The position numbers and the translations under genes are program-made. This document shows positions 25,411 to 33,315 of a DNA stretch of 37,335 nt, in pieces; positions within the stretch are counted from its first letter, which is position 1; every line of letters begins with the position of its first letter. A model generated the notes under the pieces. The model did no database searches, was not told the origin of the DNA, and saw only the letters and a list, made by a program, of their open reading frames with translations. Location of the stretch: NCBI GenBank assembly GCA_016550405.1, contig JABXGX010000125.1, positions 1 to 37,335 on the forward strand, in the 5' to 3' direction. This DNA is from an archaeon. GTDB lineage: Archaea; Asgardarchaeota; Hermodarchaeia; Hermodarchaeales; Hermodarchaeaceae.

Positions 25411-26232
25411 ATGTCTCGAAAACTGGTTCGTAGATATTATGATGAGCAATATCAGGCTGAATGGCGTCGGCTCATTCAAGACCCCTTTTCACATCTTGAA
25501 TTTCAGACCACTATGCATTTTCTTAACAAATACATTCCAAAACACGGGTTATTCCTTGATGCATGTGAGGGTCCAGGTCGCTACACAATTGAACTCGCAA
25601 AACGAGGGTAAGAACTCATCTTATTTGACCTTAGTTCTGAATCGTTGAAAAAAGCAGAACGTCAAATCAAACGCGCAAAAGTACAGCAAAAGGTTACACA
25701 ATATATCGAGGGCTGTATCACAGATTTAAGCCAATTCGAAGATAACACCTTTGATGGAATCCTTTGTTTGGGTGAGCCACTAAGTCATTTGCTCAGCAAA
25801 GTTGACCGAATTCGAGCTGTTGATGAATTGATTCGCGTCGCAAAACCTAGTGCTCCGCTCTTTGTGTCAGTCATTGGCCGCTTAGTAGTCCTCAAAGATG
25901 CATTGGAGTCCTTTCCTGATCTACTGGAAATCAAGGATTTGTTTATGAAAATCCTCGACACTGGGACTTATGAGGGGGGACATGGTTTTACAGCCGTTCA
26001 TTTCTTCCTCAGCGAAGAACTTGAATCAATATTTCAAGAAAAACCCGTAAAAATTCTTGAAATGGTGGGGCTTGAAGGCCTTGCTTCGTCACACCGCAGG
26101 AGGCTCAATCAATTAGCTCGAAAGTACCCTAAACGATGGAAGAATTGGCAAGCATATCACTTGAAAACTTGTACACATGCGCATATAGTAGGAACCTCTA
26201 ATCATATACTCCTTATTTGCCAGAAAACTTAA
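25411..26232 (+). pseudogene. SAM-dependent class I methyltransferase interrupted by one TAA
   Basis: The frame from ATG 25411 encodes MSRKLVRRYYDEQYQAEW and motif I as FLDACEGPGRYTIELAKRG, then hits TAA at 25609-25611. Translation of the same frame continues directly with ELILFDLSSESLKKAERQI (the acidic motif II region), FDGILCLGEPLSHL and LIRVAKPSAPLFVSVIG, to a natural stop at 26232. The two parts match one roughly 270-residue methyltransferase with nothing lost, so a single base change is enough to explain the break. TTG 25645 could restart translation but would omit the SAM-binding motif. It may be a young pseudogene, a sequencing error, or a read-through site. The substrate is unknown. 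Confidence 0.75.
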
Positions 26233-26343
26233 TCTCTCGAAGTATTAGGCGTAAAGAATTGATTTTGCGCCTTCAAAATCCGTTTTTAGTCGGAATTGCG
26301 TCTTCCTGAACGCGATTTTTTAGGAGAAACACGGTCAACAAAG

Positions 26344-26352
26344 AAATATAAG
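26344..26352 (+). promoter_or_regulatory. TATA box ahead of a very short ORF
   Basis: AAATATAAG at 26344-26352 is a good TATA-like element. A start site about 25 nt downstream would leave room for the GAGGAG at 26379-26384 and ATG 26392. Confidence 0.4.
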
Positions 26353-26391
26353 TCGCGATTGCCCAGCTCATAGCTAGTGAGGAGATGTTCC

Positions 26392-26481
26392 ATGCGGGGT
26401 AAAAGCGGAAAAGGTATTCTCCTACTAGGCTTAAGCCTGCTAAAGCTCCTAATTGCTCCTTTTCTCAGACGGCTGAGATAG
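26392..26481 (+). CDS. Possible 29-residue basic membrane peptide
   Basis: In a 320-nt stretch (26233-26552) with no ordinary gene, ATG 26392 opens a 29-codon frame. It begins MRGKSGKGILLLGLSLLKLL and ends APFLRRLR before TAG at 26479-26481. It has one hydrophobic helix of about 18 residues with basic ends. A GAGGAG lies 7 nt upstream of the ATG, and a TATA-like box lies a further 27 nt up, which is why I list it. Frames this short arise often by chance and I recognise no family, so this is a candidate only. The rest of the stretch shows no other coding sign. Confidence 0.35.
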   Translation: MRGKSGKGILLLGLSLLKLLIAPFLRRLR

Positions 26482-26552
26482 GGCGCATCATATACACCTG
26501 GGATGAAGTTGTTTTTCCCGTTGGGACTTTATCCCGGTGCATTCTCTTTTTG

Positions 26553-26984
26553 TTAATCGCTCGACGCTGGTCTCGCCAAGTATCGGGCAATGACAGCTAA
26601 AACAGCACCGAGTAACGCTGGTGAATTGAGGAGAATTAGGGGATAGACAACAGGGGAGATTCCAGCTAGATAGTATCCGGCGAAGAGGATGATGAGGCTA
26701 AAGATACCAATGCCTGCTCCAAGGCCAATGATAAATCGACCCGTTCCAATCCGGTTCATCAGGAAGAGTGCTGATCCAAAGATAACAGCAATTCCTCCAA
26801 AGGATGCAATCCAACTGAGAACTGACAAAAGGAGGTTCACGTAATAGGCAACTTCGGGTGGCAGACCTAAAATTGCAACTATCATTGGTAGATATGCCCA
26901 TAAGCCAATTCCGCCAACAGCCCCTGCGGTGATCATGAGAAGTCCACCAATGAGACCAATGACGAATGGTAGTTTATTTTCCAA
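26553..26984 (-). CDS. Small four-helix membrane protein
   Basis: A 143-residue, strongly hydrophobic protein with four likely transmembrane helices: FVIGLIGGLLMITAGAVGG, VNLLLSVLSWIASFGGIAVI, FIIGLGAGIGIFSLIILFAG and PLILLNSPALLGAVLAVIA. Only short loops join them, and it has a positively charged C-terminal end. The start is TTG 26984, supported by GGAG nine bases upstream; no ATG is available near the N-terminus. It has no motif that I recognise as enzymatic. It is convergent with the small ORF and divergent from psmA. The helix pattern is seen directly; function is unknown. Confidence 0.75.
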   Translation of the reverse strand: MENKLPFVIGLIGGLLMITAGAVGGIGLWAYLPMIVAILGLPPEVAYYVNLLLSVLSWIASFGGIAVIFGSALFLMNRIGTGRFIIGLGAGIGIFSLIILFAGYYLAGISPVVYPLILLNSPALLGAVLAVIARYLARPASSD

Positions 26985-27095
26985 TGTGGGGCTCTCCTCA
27001 AAGGGATAGCGGCTGTAAGCATTTAAAATGATTGTATAAGCTTCTCAATATGGGTGAAGAAATGGTGTGGTGCCTTGTTTGATGATAGAGACAAA

Positions 27096-27136
27096 CTTTT
27101 ATAACTCCACACAGTGAACGTGCAGCTACCAGAGGT
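27096..27136 (+). promoter_or_regulatory. psmA promoter and ribosome-binding site
   Basis: CTTTTATAAC at 27096-27105 is a clear TATA box. AGAGGT at 27131-27136 lies 9 nt before ATG 27146. Spacing predicts a transcript start near 27127. Confidence 0.6.
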
Positions 27137-27145
27137 CGAATTATA

Positions 27146-27856
27146 ATGATGGAAAGAAGTCTAGCCTATGACCGTGCGATTACGATTTTTAGCCCGGAAG
27201 GCCGGTTATACCAAGTTGAGTATGCATTAGAAGCAGTTCGTCGTGGCAAAACAGCGATCGGCGTCAAAGCTGCAAATGGTGCTGTGATTGGCGTTCACAA
27301 AGAAGCCACGTCCCCCCTCATGGACCTAGAACAGATTCAAAAAATCTACGTAGTCGACAAACATATCGGTTGTGCTATTGCCGGTCTACATGCAGATGCT
27401 CGGGTTCTGGTGGATTTTGCTCGAGTTCAAAGCCAGATTAACCAAATTACTTATGGTGAGCCCATTGATGTGGAAGTTCTCACTAAGAAAGTATGCGATC
27501 TGAAACAGAACTACACGCAAGTAGGCGGCATTCGTCCATTTGGCGTTTCTCTGTTGATTGCCGGTGTCGATTCGCAAGGCCCCCAGATCTTCACAACAGA
27601 TCCTTCAGGCTCATATTGGAGTTGGCGTGCAACCGCTATCGGTTATAATTCTGAAGCAGCCCGAGAATATCTAGCAAAGCATTATAAGCCCTCCATCAAG
27701 CTAATGCCAACCGCTGTCAAACTCTGTATCGACACCCTTCGACAGGTCGTCGAAGAGAAACTCGATGAAGAAGCTATGGAAATCTCCGTTGTGGATACGG
27801 AAAAACAAGTCTTCACTCCACTGACCAACGAAGAGATTCGTAGTTTACTCGAATAG
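27146..27856 (+). CDS. psmA: Proteasome subunit alpha
   Basis: A 236-residue alpha subunit of the archaeal 20S proteasome. It has the alpha signature YDRAITIFSPEGRLYQVEYA followed by LEAVRRGKTAIGVKA, and the typical VGGIRPFGVSLLIAGVDSQG block. The N-terminal MMERSLAYDRAI extension would form part of the axial gate. Seven alpha subunits cap each end of the core and dock the regulatory ATPase; they carry no catalytic Thr1. The C-terminus lacks obvious tail extensions. ATG 27149 is an equally possible start. The beta subunit gene is not in this window. The NYN-domain gene lies convergent 56 nt downstream. Assignment is certain. Confidence 0.97.
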   Translation: MMERSLAYDRAITIFSPEGRLYQVEYALEAVRRGKTAIGVKAANGAVIGVHKEATSPLMDLEQIQKIYVVDKHIGCAIAGLHADARVLVDFARVQSQINQITYGEPIDVEVLTKKVCDLKQNYTQVGGIRPFGVSLLIAGVDSQGPQIFTTDPSGSYWSWRATAIGYNSEAAREYLAKHYKPSIKLMPTAVKLCIDTLRQVVEEKLDEEAMEISVVDTEKQVFTPLTNEEIRSLLE

Positions 27857-27912
27857 TTCAGGGTACTCGACTCCATTCACTCTCAACAAATTATCAGCCG
27901 AAAGAGTGGACT

Positions 27913-28470
27913 TTAGTCTTCGTCCCAATCGAAATCGATGTCGTCCGGTTTTTTCTCTTTCTTCTTTTTCCCTTTAATAATCTGAATTTGATCACGAAGT
28001 GGTCGGTCAATTCGCAACACGTTATCCGCTGCGTTTTGAACTGCTACACTAAATCCCGGTTCAAAGCCTATGGCCAGTGTTTCTAAACCATGTTCTCGAG
28101 CTCGACGAAGAATAGGTGCTGTTCTAGCATGACGACTAAATACGACAAGAAGCTTGGTCGCATCACCTAACACGAGGTCCATCGATTCAATTGCCATATG
28201 TATATGAACATCGGATGTGGTGACAACGGGTGTAAACCCACTATTCGATATTGCTTCAAGCAATTTGGTGCTCGCCCGTTCATTCAAATAGACTTTTGCG
28301 ACACCAATTTTGCCAAACTCTTCAATTTGACTCTTCAAGTCATCTAATCGGATCTCGAATTCGCGACGTAAAACATTGGGCCCATCAATGAGGAGGGCGA
28401 CTCTTCCCGAGCGACGAAGTCGAGATACTAATCGTACTAAACTTCGTATTCGTCCGGTCCGTGATGACAT
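27913..28470 (-). CDS. NYN-domain (PIN-like) protein, TIGR00288-like
   Basis: A 185-residue protein. After a basic N-terminus of about 22 residues, VALLIDGPNVLRREF (24-38) gives the acidic and Asn residues that open the NYN/PIN fold (Asp29, Asn32). Later parts are VYLNERASTKLLEAIS, DVHIHMAIESMDLVLG and VVFSRHARTAPILRRAREHG. This matches the archaeal TIGR00288-type NYN family, expected to be metal-dependent RNases. The C-terminus is a lysine-rich then acid-rich tail (GKKKKEKKPDD, then DFDWDED), probably unstructured. A TATA box 30-39 nt before ATG 28470, with no Shine-Dalgarno, suggests a nearly leaderless transcript. It is convergent with psmA. RNase activity is inferred from the family. Confidence 0.82.
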   Translation of the reverse strand: MSSRTGRIRSLVRLVSRLRRSGRVALLIDGPNVLRREFEIRLDDLKSQIEEFGKIGVAKVYLNERASTKLLEAISNSGFTPVVTTSDVHIHMAIESMDLVLGDATKLLVVFSRHARTAPILRRAREHGLETLAIGFEPGFSVAVQNAADNVLRIDRPLRDQIQIIKGKKKKEKKPDDIDFDWDED

Positions 28471-28498
28471 AGGTGTTCAAACTCGAGTGAGTCGATAT

Positions 28499-28509
28499 AG
28501 TTTATAAAT
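28499..28509 (-). promoter_or_regulatory. TATA box of the NYN gene
   Basis: CATTTATAAAC on the minus strand. Its distance to ATG 28470 implies only a few untranslated bases, and no Shine-Dalgarno is visible. Confidence 0.5.
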
Positions 28510-28620
28510 GAAAATAATTGTTCTTTCCTCAATCCACTCTGCTACGACTTAATTCTTTTGTTTTTAATACGGAAAGTTTAACTGCGTGTCTTTTAAGTAT
28601 TGCAGAGCAGGGAAAGCCTC

Positions 28621-29301
28621 ATGAAGCAGGTCATTGAACAAGAAAAGGCATGGGAAATGATTCGCGGTGCGAAGAGTGCTGGTGGTCAAATCATTTCAGC
28701 TACAATCCATGTCCGTATCTCTGAAAGCAACTCCAACTCTGATTTCCAGAAAACAGTCAGTGCCATTTTAGGTGATGGCTTTTCCCAACCAAGAGGACGC
28801 GCAGTTGTTGTCTGGGGAGAACAAGCAACAGATATCAGTGATGTTGCTAACCTTTGGCTCCATTACGGACAAGTTGAATCGACCGAGATTCTCTCTACCT
28901 GCCGCAATTTAGCAGGGAAAGCAGGATTTGGTGAAACTGGTAAATTACGACTCACATGTGTAATAGAATTTTCTGAACGCAACCGCGTAGTAACCTTGCA
29001 TGATTTGGCCTATCCTGCCCGGGGAGGAGAAGCTGTCGCAGATACCGTTGCACTAAGACCTTTCAAAGCTGTCAGTGACAAGGGCGAATACACTTTCCAG
29101 ACGGTTCCCGAATTAAAGAAATTTCTCACCAAAGTCAAGGATGCAGAGACCCATAGATTTGATGACAAGACTGGTAAATGGGTGCGCTGGGTTGAAGTAG
29201 AACAACAGGAGGACACACTTGTTGTTAATATACCTAGCCAGAAAGGGTCTAAAACTTTGCAAATCAATCTTCAGACTGGCAAAGTTGAGGAAAAGAAATA
29301 A
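28621..29301 (+). CDS. Unrecognised 226-residue soluble protein
   Basis: I do not recognise this family. The protein starts MKQVIEQEKAWEMIRGAKSA and has an alternating alpha/beta look: IISATIHVRISESNSN, then RGRAVVVWGEQATDISDVAN and GKLRLTCVIEFSERNRVVTL. A lysine-rich, beta-rich C-terminal part begins at DDKTGKWVRWVEVEQQEDTL. It has no signal peptide, membrane segment or paired cysteines. ATG 28621 is chosen; the frame also opens from TTG 28600. It diverges from the NYN gene and is followed after about 100 nt by a membrane protein in the same direction. Coding is supported by length and smooth codon use, and by the hairpin just after its stop. Confidence 0.72.
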   Translation: MKQVIEQEKAWEMIRGAKSAGGQIISATIHVRISESNSNSDFQKTVSAILGDGFSQPRGRAVVVWGEQATDISDVANLWLHYGQVESTEILSTCRNLAGKAGFGETGKLRLTCVIEFSERNRVVTLHDLAYPARGGEAVADTVALRPFKAVSDKGEYTFQTVPELKKFLTKVKDAETHRFDDKTGKWVRWVEVEQQEDTLVVNIPSQKGSKTLQINLQTGKVEEKK

Positions 29302-29326
29302 TTGTCCCTCTAACTCTTTTTTCCAA

Positions 29327-29354
29327 GGAGCAGGCTTTTTAGCCTGAACGCTCC
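29327..29354 (+). terminator. Hairpin after the 28621-29301 gene
   Basis: CAGGCT-TTTT-AGCCTG forms a perfect 6-bp stem at 29331-29346. It is extended by GGAG/CTCC with a 4-nt bulge. A T-run (29316-29322) stands before it. It lies 25 nt after the stop codon and before the next gene, so it is a reasonable 3'-end structure, though archaeal termination usually needs only the T-run. Confidence 0.4.
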
Positions 29355-29404
29355 ATTGTCTACTGCTCCACGGATCATTCATTTGTAAAGTAAGGTAGTT
29401 CTTG

Positions 29405-30067
29405 ATGGCTGAAGAAGAAAGAGTGGAACTCGAAGAAGAAAAGAAAATTGAAGAAAAACGCAACGTAGCTAAACAACTGGCAACCTCATTTCCCAAGTTC
29501 CTTGTGAATGGTCTCATTGTGATTGGACTTGGGCTATTCTACATTTTCGTTATCCCGCTCTTCGCTTTGTTAGATGCATTTCCGATACTTGTGCTTCCGA
29601 CAGTGTTGGATCCAGCGGGTGTCATCCTTACAGGTTATTCGCTCATCCGCATTGGAGTGCTGTTAGTGATTCTGTTGTTTGGAATTGAATCCCTGTTGCA
29701 ATTTGCTCGTTCTGCTGATGCCTTCTCTGATTACATTATTAGCCGGCTTCCCGGAATGCGTTCTACTGACCGATATCATCCCCGACGTATCCCCCTTAAC
29801 TTGATTTACATTTTCATGATCTTAGCTGTTTATGTTATTGTCTCCCCAATTCTCTTACCGGGCTTATTTCCAATTGCGATTCTCCAGCCTTATTTCCATA
29901 TTCTTGCCGTGGCCCTCGTTCTCTTTTTCGTATTGACGTTTGTCTATGATTTAGCAAAATCCATCCAAAAATCAACCAAACGTGGTATTGACAAATTTGG
30001 TAAACGGATCGCTCGCCGATATGAAGTGGAAAATGAGAAATCAGAGAAAACAGACATCGATTATTAG
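29405..30067 (+). CDS. Unrecognised four-helix membrane protein with charged N-terminus
   Basis: A 220-residue protein. The first 25 residues are a highly charged, coiled-coil-like run (MAEEERVELEEEKKIEEKRN). Four likely membrane helices follow: FLVNGLIVIGLGLFYIFVIP, then one around RIGVLLVILLFGIESLL, one around LNLIYIFMILAVYVIVSPIL and one around FHILAVALVLFFVLTFVYDL. A basic amphipathic tail (AKSIQKSTKRGIDKFGKRIA) closes it. ATG 29405 is taken; TTG 29402 is directly before it. No enzymatic motif is recognised. The stop is only 2 nt from the stop of the convergent gene at 30070. It may be membrane-associated scaffolding, but that is a guess from the charged ends. Confidence 0.75.
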   Translation: MAEEERVELEEEKKIEEKRNVAKQLATSFPKFLVNGLIVIGLGLFYIFVIPLFALLDAFPILVLPTVLDPAGVILTGYSLIRIGVLLVILLFGIESLLQFARSADAFSDYIISRLPGMRSTDRYHPRRIPLNLIYIFMILAVYVIVSPILLPGLFPIAILQPYFHILAVALVLFFVLTFVYDLAKSIQKSTKRGIDKFGKRIARRYEVENEKSEKTDIDY

Positions 30068-30069
30068 GG

Positions 30070-30963
30070 CTATCCGGTTGGTTTCGCTGTGGCTTCCACT
30101 GCCGTGGAAGACCGTTTGCGACTTGCAGGCTTTGGAGCTGCTTTAGCGATATCTGCAAGGATAACAGCGGTTTTTCGTAATCCCTCCAGACGCATTGCCG
30201 TACCCAAAGGTGGATCAAGCCCGATAAGAAATTGAATTTTAGTATCAATGTTATTAACGCGTACAAAAGACCAAAATTCTTGCAAGACCTTCCGTTGTGG
30301 CTGAACATGTTCGGTGAACGCTTCCTCACTGAATTTCGGAAACTCAATCCGAAGATACCAAGTGTCTTGCATATCCTTGAGGATATCTGCCGATAACCCA
30401 TGCATTTCCATAAGAAATGTCAGGAGCGGTTCAAGCGCCTCACGATTAACAATATCCCCATCCGGGTCCAAACTCACCAAATCCCGCTTCAAGTCAACAA
30501 TAAAAATCCCATTTCCTACTCCGAAATACCATCGGTTTTCAATCGCATACCCATAAACCGTTTGTTTCGTTCTTTTTTCTAAATATTCAGTAAACGCTTT
30601 GAAATTGGCTTCTGGTTTATCCTTTTGAAACTGTATAAAGCGCCGAAAATAAGCAAGTGGATAGCGTGGTTCGTGGGGGTGGTCGCGTTTTGCCCCGGAT
30701 TTTAAATAAGCCTCTAGGGCTCGTATGCTCACTTGGTAACAAAACGAAGGCAAATCAGTAGTCTTTGCTCCTAACGCAATCAGGATATTCAGAAAGACAC
30801 GATCAGGGCACAAAGGCCTAATTGTACAGCGCATGCGGTCCCGTTGGCATTGTTTGCATGTAGTTGCCATCCTTGTAAGAACTTGGGTGAGCATGAACCG
30901 ACCCATCGTTGGATTCCCAAGTTCCTCCAACTTTTCAAATCGGTCCTGATACTTCATGTACAC
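30070..30963 (-). CDS. Unrecognised protein with Cys4 cluster
   Basis: A protein of about 297 residues that I do not recognise. Near the N-terminus lies a four-cysteine run, CKQCQRDRMRC and then IRPLC (Cys36, 39, 46, 52), shaped like a zinc or iron-sulfur site. The rest is soluble and mixed helical/strand, with NRWYFGVGNGIFIVDLKRDL and LRIEFPKFSEEAFTEHVQ among clear strands. The last 25 residues are low-complexity Ala/Lys/Pro/Thr. The start is ambiguous: GTG 30963 lies 6 nt after GGTGA, while ATG 30957 and TTG 30969 are alternatives. It is convergent with the membrane protein gene and divergent from the por operon across 271 nt. It could be a regulator, but no helix-turn-helix is evident. Confidence 0.65.
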   Translation of the reverse strand: MYMKYQDRFEKLEELGNPTMGRFMLTQVLTRMATTCKQCQRDRMRCTIRPLCPDRVFLNILIALGAKTTDLPSFCYQVSIRALEAYLKSGAKRDHPHEPRYPLAYFRRFIQFQKDKPEANFKAFTEYLEKRTKQTVYGYAIENRWYFGVGNGIFIVDLKRDLVSLDPDGDIVNREALEPLLTFLMEMHGLSADILKDMQDTWYLRIEFPKFSEEAFTEHVQPQRKVLQEFWSFVRVNNIDTKIQFLIGLDPPLGTAMRLEGLRKTAVILADIAKAAPKPASRKRSSTAVEATAKPTG

Positions 30964-31149
30964 GCTCAATCACCCAATGCTACCCAATAAAACGCGGTTC
31001 TTCATCCTTTATTCAAAGCTTCATTCAATTAAACAGGCTCTACAAACGCCTAGACGCTTCTAAACTTTTCGGTATTCGAATGGACTACTTAGTCTCTCGT
31101 TATCTTGTTTTTTGCATTTTTTTAGGTTAATTTGGGAGAACTTGATTTT

Positions 31150-31182
31150 CCTCAAGATGAGCAAAGCATAAAAGACTTGAGG
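31150..31182 (+). promoter_or_regulatory. por promoter: TATA box enclosed by a perfect 7-bp inverted repeat
   Basis: CCTCAAG (31150-31156) and CTTGAGG (31176-31182) are exact inverted repeats, 19 nt apart. Between them lies the TATA-like GCATAAAAGA (31166-31175). A further CTTGA half-site is at 31141-31145. A protein bound here would cover the TATA box, so repression of the por operon is plausible. The site is about 55-85 nt upstream of the porC start, in a 271-nt spacer with no other gene. Confidence 0.55.
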
Positions 31183-31193
31183 CTCTCCATCGA

Positions 31194-31206
31194 AGCGAAT
31201 TTCGCT
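31194..31206 (+). promoter_or_regulatory. 13-bp palindrome near the por transcript start
   Basis: AGCGAA-T-TTCGCT is a perfect 6-1-6 inverted repeat placed where transcription of the por operon would begin, given the TATA-like box at 31166-31175. It could be a second operator or a 5'-UTR hairpin. Confidence 0.4.
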
Positions 31207-31234
31207 CAAATATTCACCCTAGGTGTTTATGCTC

Positions 31235-31804
31235 ATGACGGAACGAATAATTGATCTTCGATTTCATGGGCGAGGAGGCCAAGGAGCTTGGACAGCGTCA
31301 ATCCTCCTGGCTCGTGCCGCCATCATGGAAGGCAAATATGCCCAATCCTTCCCCTTTTTTGGACCAGAACGTAGTGGAGCCCCTGTTGAAGCTTTTGCCC
31401 GAATCAGTAACGAAGAAATCGAGTTGCACAGCAAAGTGTATGAACCCGACTACGTTGTCGTCATTGACCCCACTCTTCTTGCCCAGGTGCCGGACACCGT
31501 AGTCGCTGGCACTAACACGAAAACCAAACTTATTGTCAATACCCGTGAAGATGCCAAGACTCTTGCAAAGAAACTTGGCTTCAAAGGTGAAGTATGGACA
31601 CTTGCTGCAACGGATCTTGCTCGCGAAATCATTGGGCGACCCATTGCTAACACTGCCATGTTGGGCGCGTTAATTCGTGCTACCAATTTAGTAAAACTAG
31701 ATAGCCTATTTGAAGAAGTCAAAGCGCAGTTTGGTGGCCGTATCGGTGAGCGAAACGTGACTGTCATCCAACGTGCTTATGATGAGGTGTTGAAACATGC
31801 CTGA
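31235..31804 (+). CDS. porC: 2-oxoacid:ferredoxin oxidoreductase gamma subunit (PorC)
   Basis: A 189-residue gamma subunit. It has the N-terminal [20 protein letters not shown] motif, [20 protein letters not shown], and [18 protein letters not shown]. With the next three genes it forms the pyruvate (or related 2-oxoacid) synthase/oxidoreductase, which interconverts pyruvate + CoA and acetyl-CoA + CO2 with ferredoxin. ATG 31235 is chosen because AGGTG at 31221-31225 lies 9 nt upstream; GTG 31223 and ATG 31229 are in frame. The stop overlaps the porD start by 8 nt, showing coupled translation. Substrate specificity is judged from gene order and subunit sequences; ketoisovalerate-type enzymes have a similar set. 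Confidence 0.95.
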   Translation: MTERIIDLRFHGRGGQGAWTASILLARAAIMEGKYAQSFPFFGPERSGAPVEAFARISNEEIELHSKVYEPDYVVVIDPTLLAQVPDTVVAGTNTKTKLIVNTREDAKTLAKKLGFKGEVWTLAATDLAREIIGRPIANTAMLGALIRATNLVKLDSLFEEVKAQFGGRIGERNVTVIQRAYDEVLKHA

Positions 31805-32069
31805 AAAACAACCTGGCTCTAAAGAGATTCCCGCTGCAGGAGTTTGTTGGAAACCTGCTACCGATTACAAAACTGGAGATTGGCGCAGCAAACACCCTGT
31901 CCGAGACGAAGAAAAATGCACACGCTGTCTCACCTGCTGGATTTTCTGCCCCGACGCAGCAATCAGCTGGGATGGCAAAGACATCCACTTCGACCTAAAC
32001 TATTGCAAAGGCTGTGGCATTTGCGCCGAAGAATGCCCAGTCAAATGCATCGAAATGGAGGATGAATAA
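31797..32069 (+). CDS. porD: 2-oxoacid:ferredoxin oxidoreductase delta subunit, 2[4Fe-4S] ferredoxin (PorD)
   Basis: A 90-residue ferredoxin-like subunit. Two CxxCxxCxxxC motifs bind two [4Fe-4S] clusters: Cys41, 44, 47, 51 ([15 protein letters not shown]) and Cys70, 73, 76, 80 ([15 protein letters not shown]). It carries electrons from the catalytic subunits to free ferredoxin. The N-terminal 35 residues ([20 protein letters not shown]) are typical of PorD. ATG 31797 overlaps the porC stop by 8 nt. The porA start lies 4 nt after its stop. Nothing is missing. Confidence 0.97.
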   Translation: MPEKQPGSKEIPAAGVCWKPATDYKTGDWRSKHPVRDEEKCTRCLTCWIFCPDAAISWDGKDIHFDLNYCKGCGICAEECPVKCIEMEDE

Positions 32070-32073
32070 GACA

Positions 32074-33300
32074 ATGTCTGTTAAACAAATACTCATGGGA
32101 ATCAATGGTGATGAAGCAGTCGCCTATGCAGCAAAACATGCTCTCGTTGACGTCTGTGCCGCATACCCTATCACCCCACAAACGATTATTGTAGAAAAGT
32201 TCGCAGAATTTGTTGCCAACGGTGAAGTAGAAACTGAATTCGTCCGCGTTGAATCCGAACACAGCGCCCTCAGTGCTTGCCTTGGTGCCTCAGCCGCAGG
32301 AGCCCGCACCTTTACTGCCAGTGCAGCCAACGGCATCGAACTCATGCACGAAGTCATCTTCCTCACCTCCTCCATCCGCCAACCGGTCATCATGGCTGTC
32401 GCCGACCGCTCCCCTAGCGGACCCATCAACATCCACGGCGACCAAACCGTCTCCCTCGCCCAACGCGACACCGGATGGATCATGATGTACTGTGAAAACT
32501 CCCAAGAAGCCTACGACTCCACCCTCCAAGCCTTCCGCATCGGTGAACACCCCGACGTCCAACTCCCCGTCATGACCATGCTCGACGGCTTCGTCCTCAC
32601 CCACACCCTCGAAAACGTCTACCTCCTCAACGAAGCCGATGCCCACAAATTCGTCGGACGCCGCCAACCCATGATGCTCACCATCGACGGCAAACAAGTC
32701 CCTCTCAAACTCGATCCCAAAACTCCCATCACCATCGGTCCTCTCCAACTCTTTGACTATTATATGGAATCCAAACTCCAGCACAGCCAAGCCATGGAAA
32801 AAGCCCGCCCCGTCATCACCCAAATCAACAATGAATGGGCCCAACTCACCGGACGCAAATACGGCGACGGGTATTTACAACCCTTCAAAGTCAATGACGC
32901 TGACGCCGTCATCCTCACCAGCGGCAGCTCCGCCGGCACCGCCCGGTTCGTCGCCCGACAACTCCGCGCTCAAGGCAAAAAAGTCGGACTTCTCAAACTC
33001 CGCACCTTCCGCCCATTCCCCGACAAGAAACTCGCTAAACTCCTTACTGACGTACCCGTTGTCGGTATCTTCGAACGCACTCATACCACTGGCAGTCTCG
33101 GTGGTCCTCTCTTCAATGAGGTGCGAAGCGCCCTCTATGAGCACGACACTCGCCCCACTATCCTCGGCTACTACGGTGGACTCGGTGGTCGTGACGTGAC
33201 CCCTAACCACTTCAAGGCAATTTACAAGGAGCTCCTAAAAATAAAGGACACAGGCAAAGCTCCGAGCAATCCCATCAAATACATCACGGTGAGAAAATAA
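32074..33300 (+). CDS. porA: 2-oxoacid:ferredoxin oxidoreductase alpha subunit (PorA)
   Basis: A 408-residue alpha subunit. Signature blocks are AYPITPQTIIVEKFAEF near the N-terminus, ESEHSALSACLGASAAGART, and the PSGPINIHGDQTVSLAQRDT block. Later come QVPLKLDPKTP, the C-terminal pyrimidine-like part VGLLKLRTFRPFP, and HTTGSLGGPLFNEV. It helps bind TPP and shapes the active site with PorB. ATG 32074 is preferred over ATG 32062, which lies directly against GGAGGA. The coding strand has an extreme preference for C in third positions with G avoided, most marked from about 32300 to the end. This creates long but spurious open frames on the opposite strand. Confidence 0.95.
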   Translation: MSVKQILMGINGDEAVAYAAKHALVDVCAAYPITPQTIIVEKFAEFVANGEVETEFVRVESEHSALSACLGASAAGARTFTASAANGIELMHEVIFLTSSIRQPVIMAVADRSPSGPINIHGDQTVSLAQRDTGWIMMYCENSQEAYDSTLQAFRIGEHPDVQLPVMTMLDGFVLTHTLENVYLLNEADAHKFVGRRQPMMLTIDGKQVPLKLDPKTPITIGPLQLFDYYMESKLQHSQAMEKARPVITQINNEWAQLTGRKYGDGYLQPFKVNDADAVILTSGSSAGTARFVARQLRAQGKKVGLLKLRTFRPFPDKKLAKLLTDVPVVGIFERTHTTGSLGGPLFNEVRSALYEHDTRPTILGYYGGLGGRDVTPNHFKAIYKELLKIKDTGKAPSNPIKYITVRK

Positions 33301-33315
33301 CCTGGAGGAAGAAAC

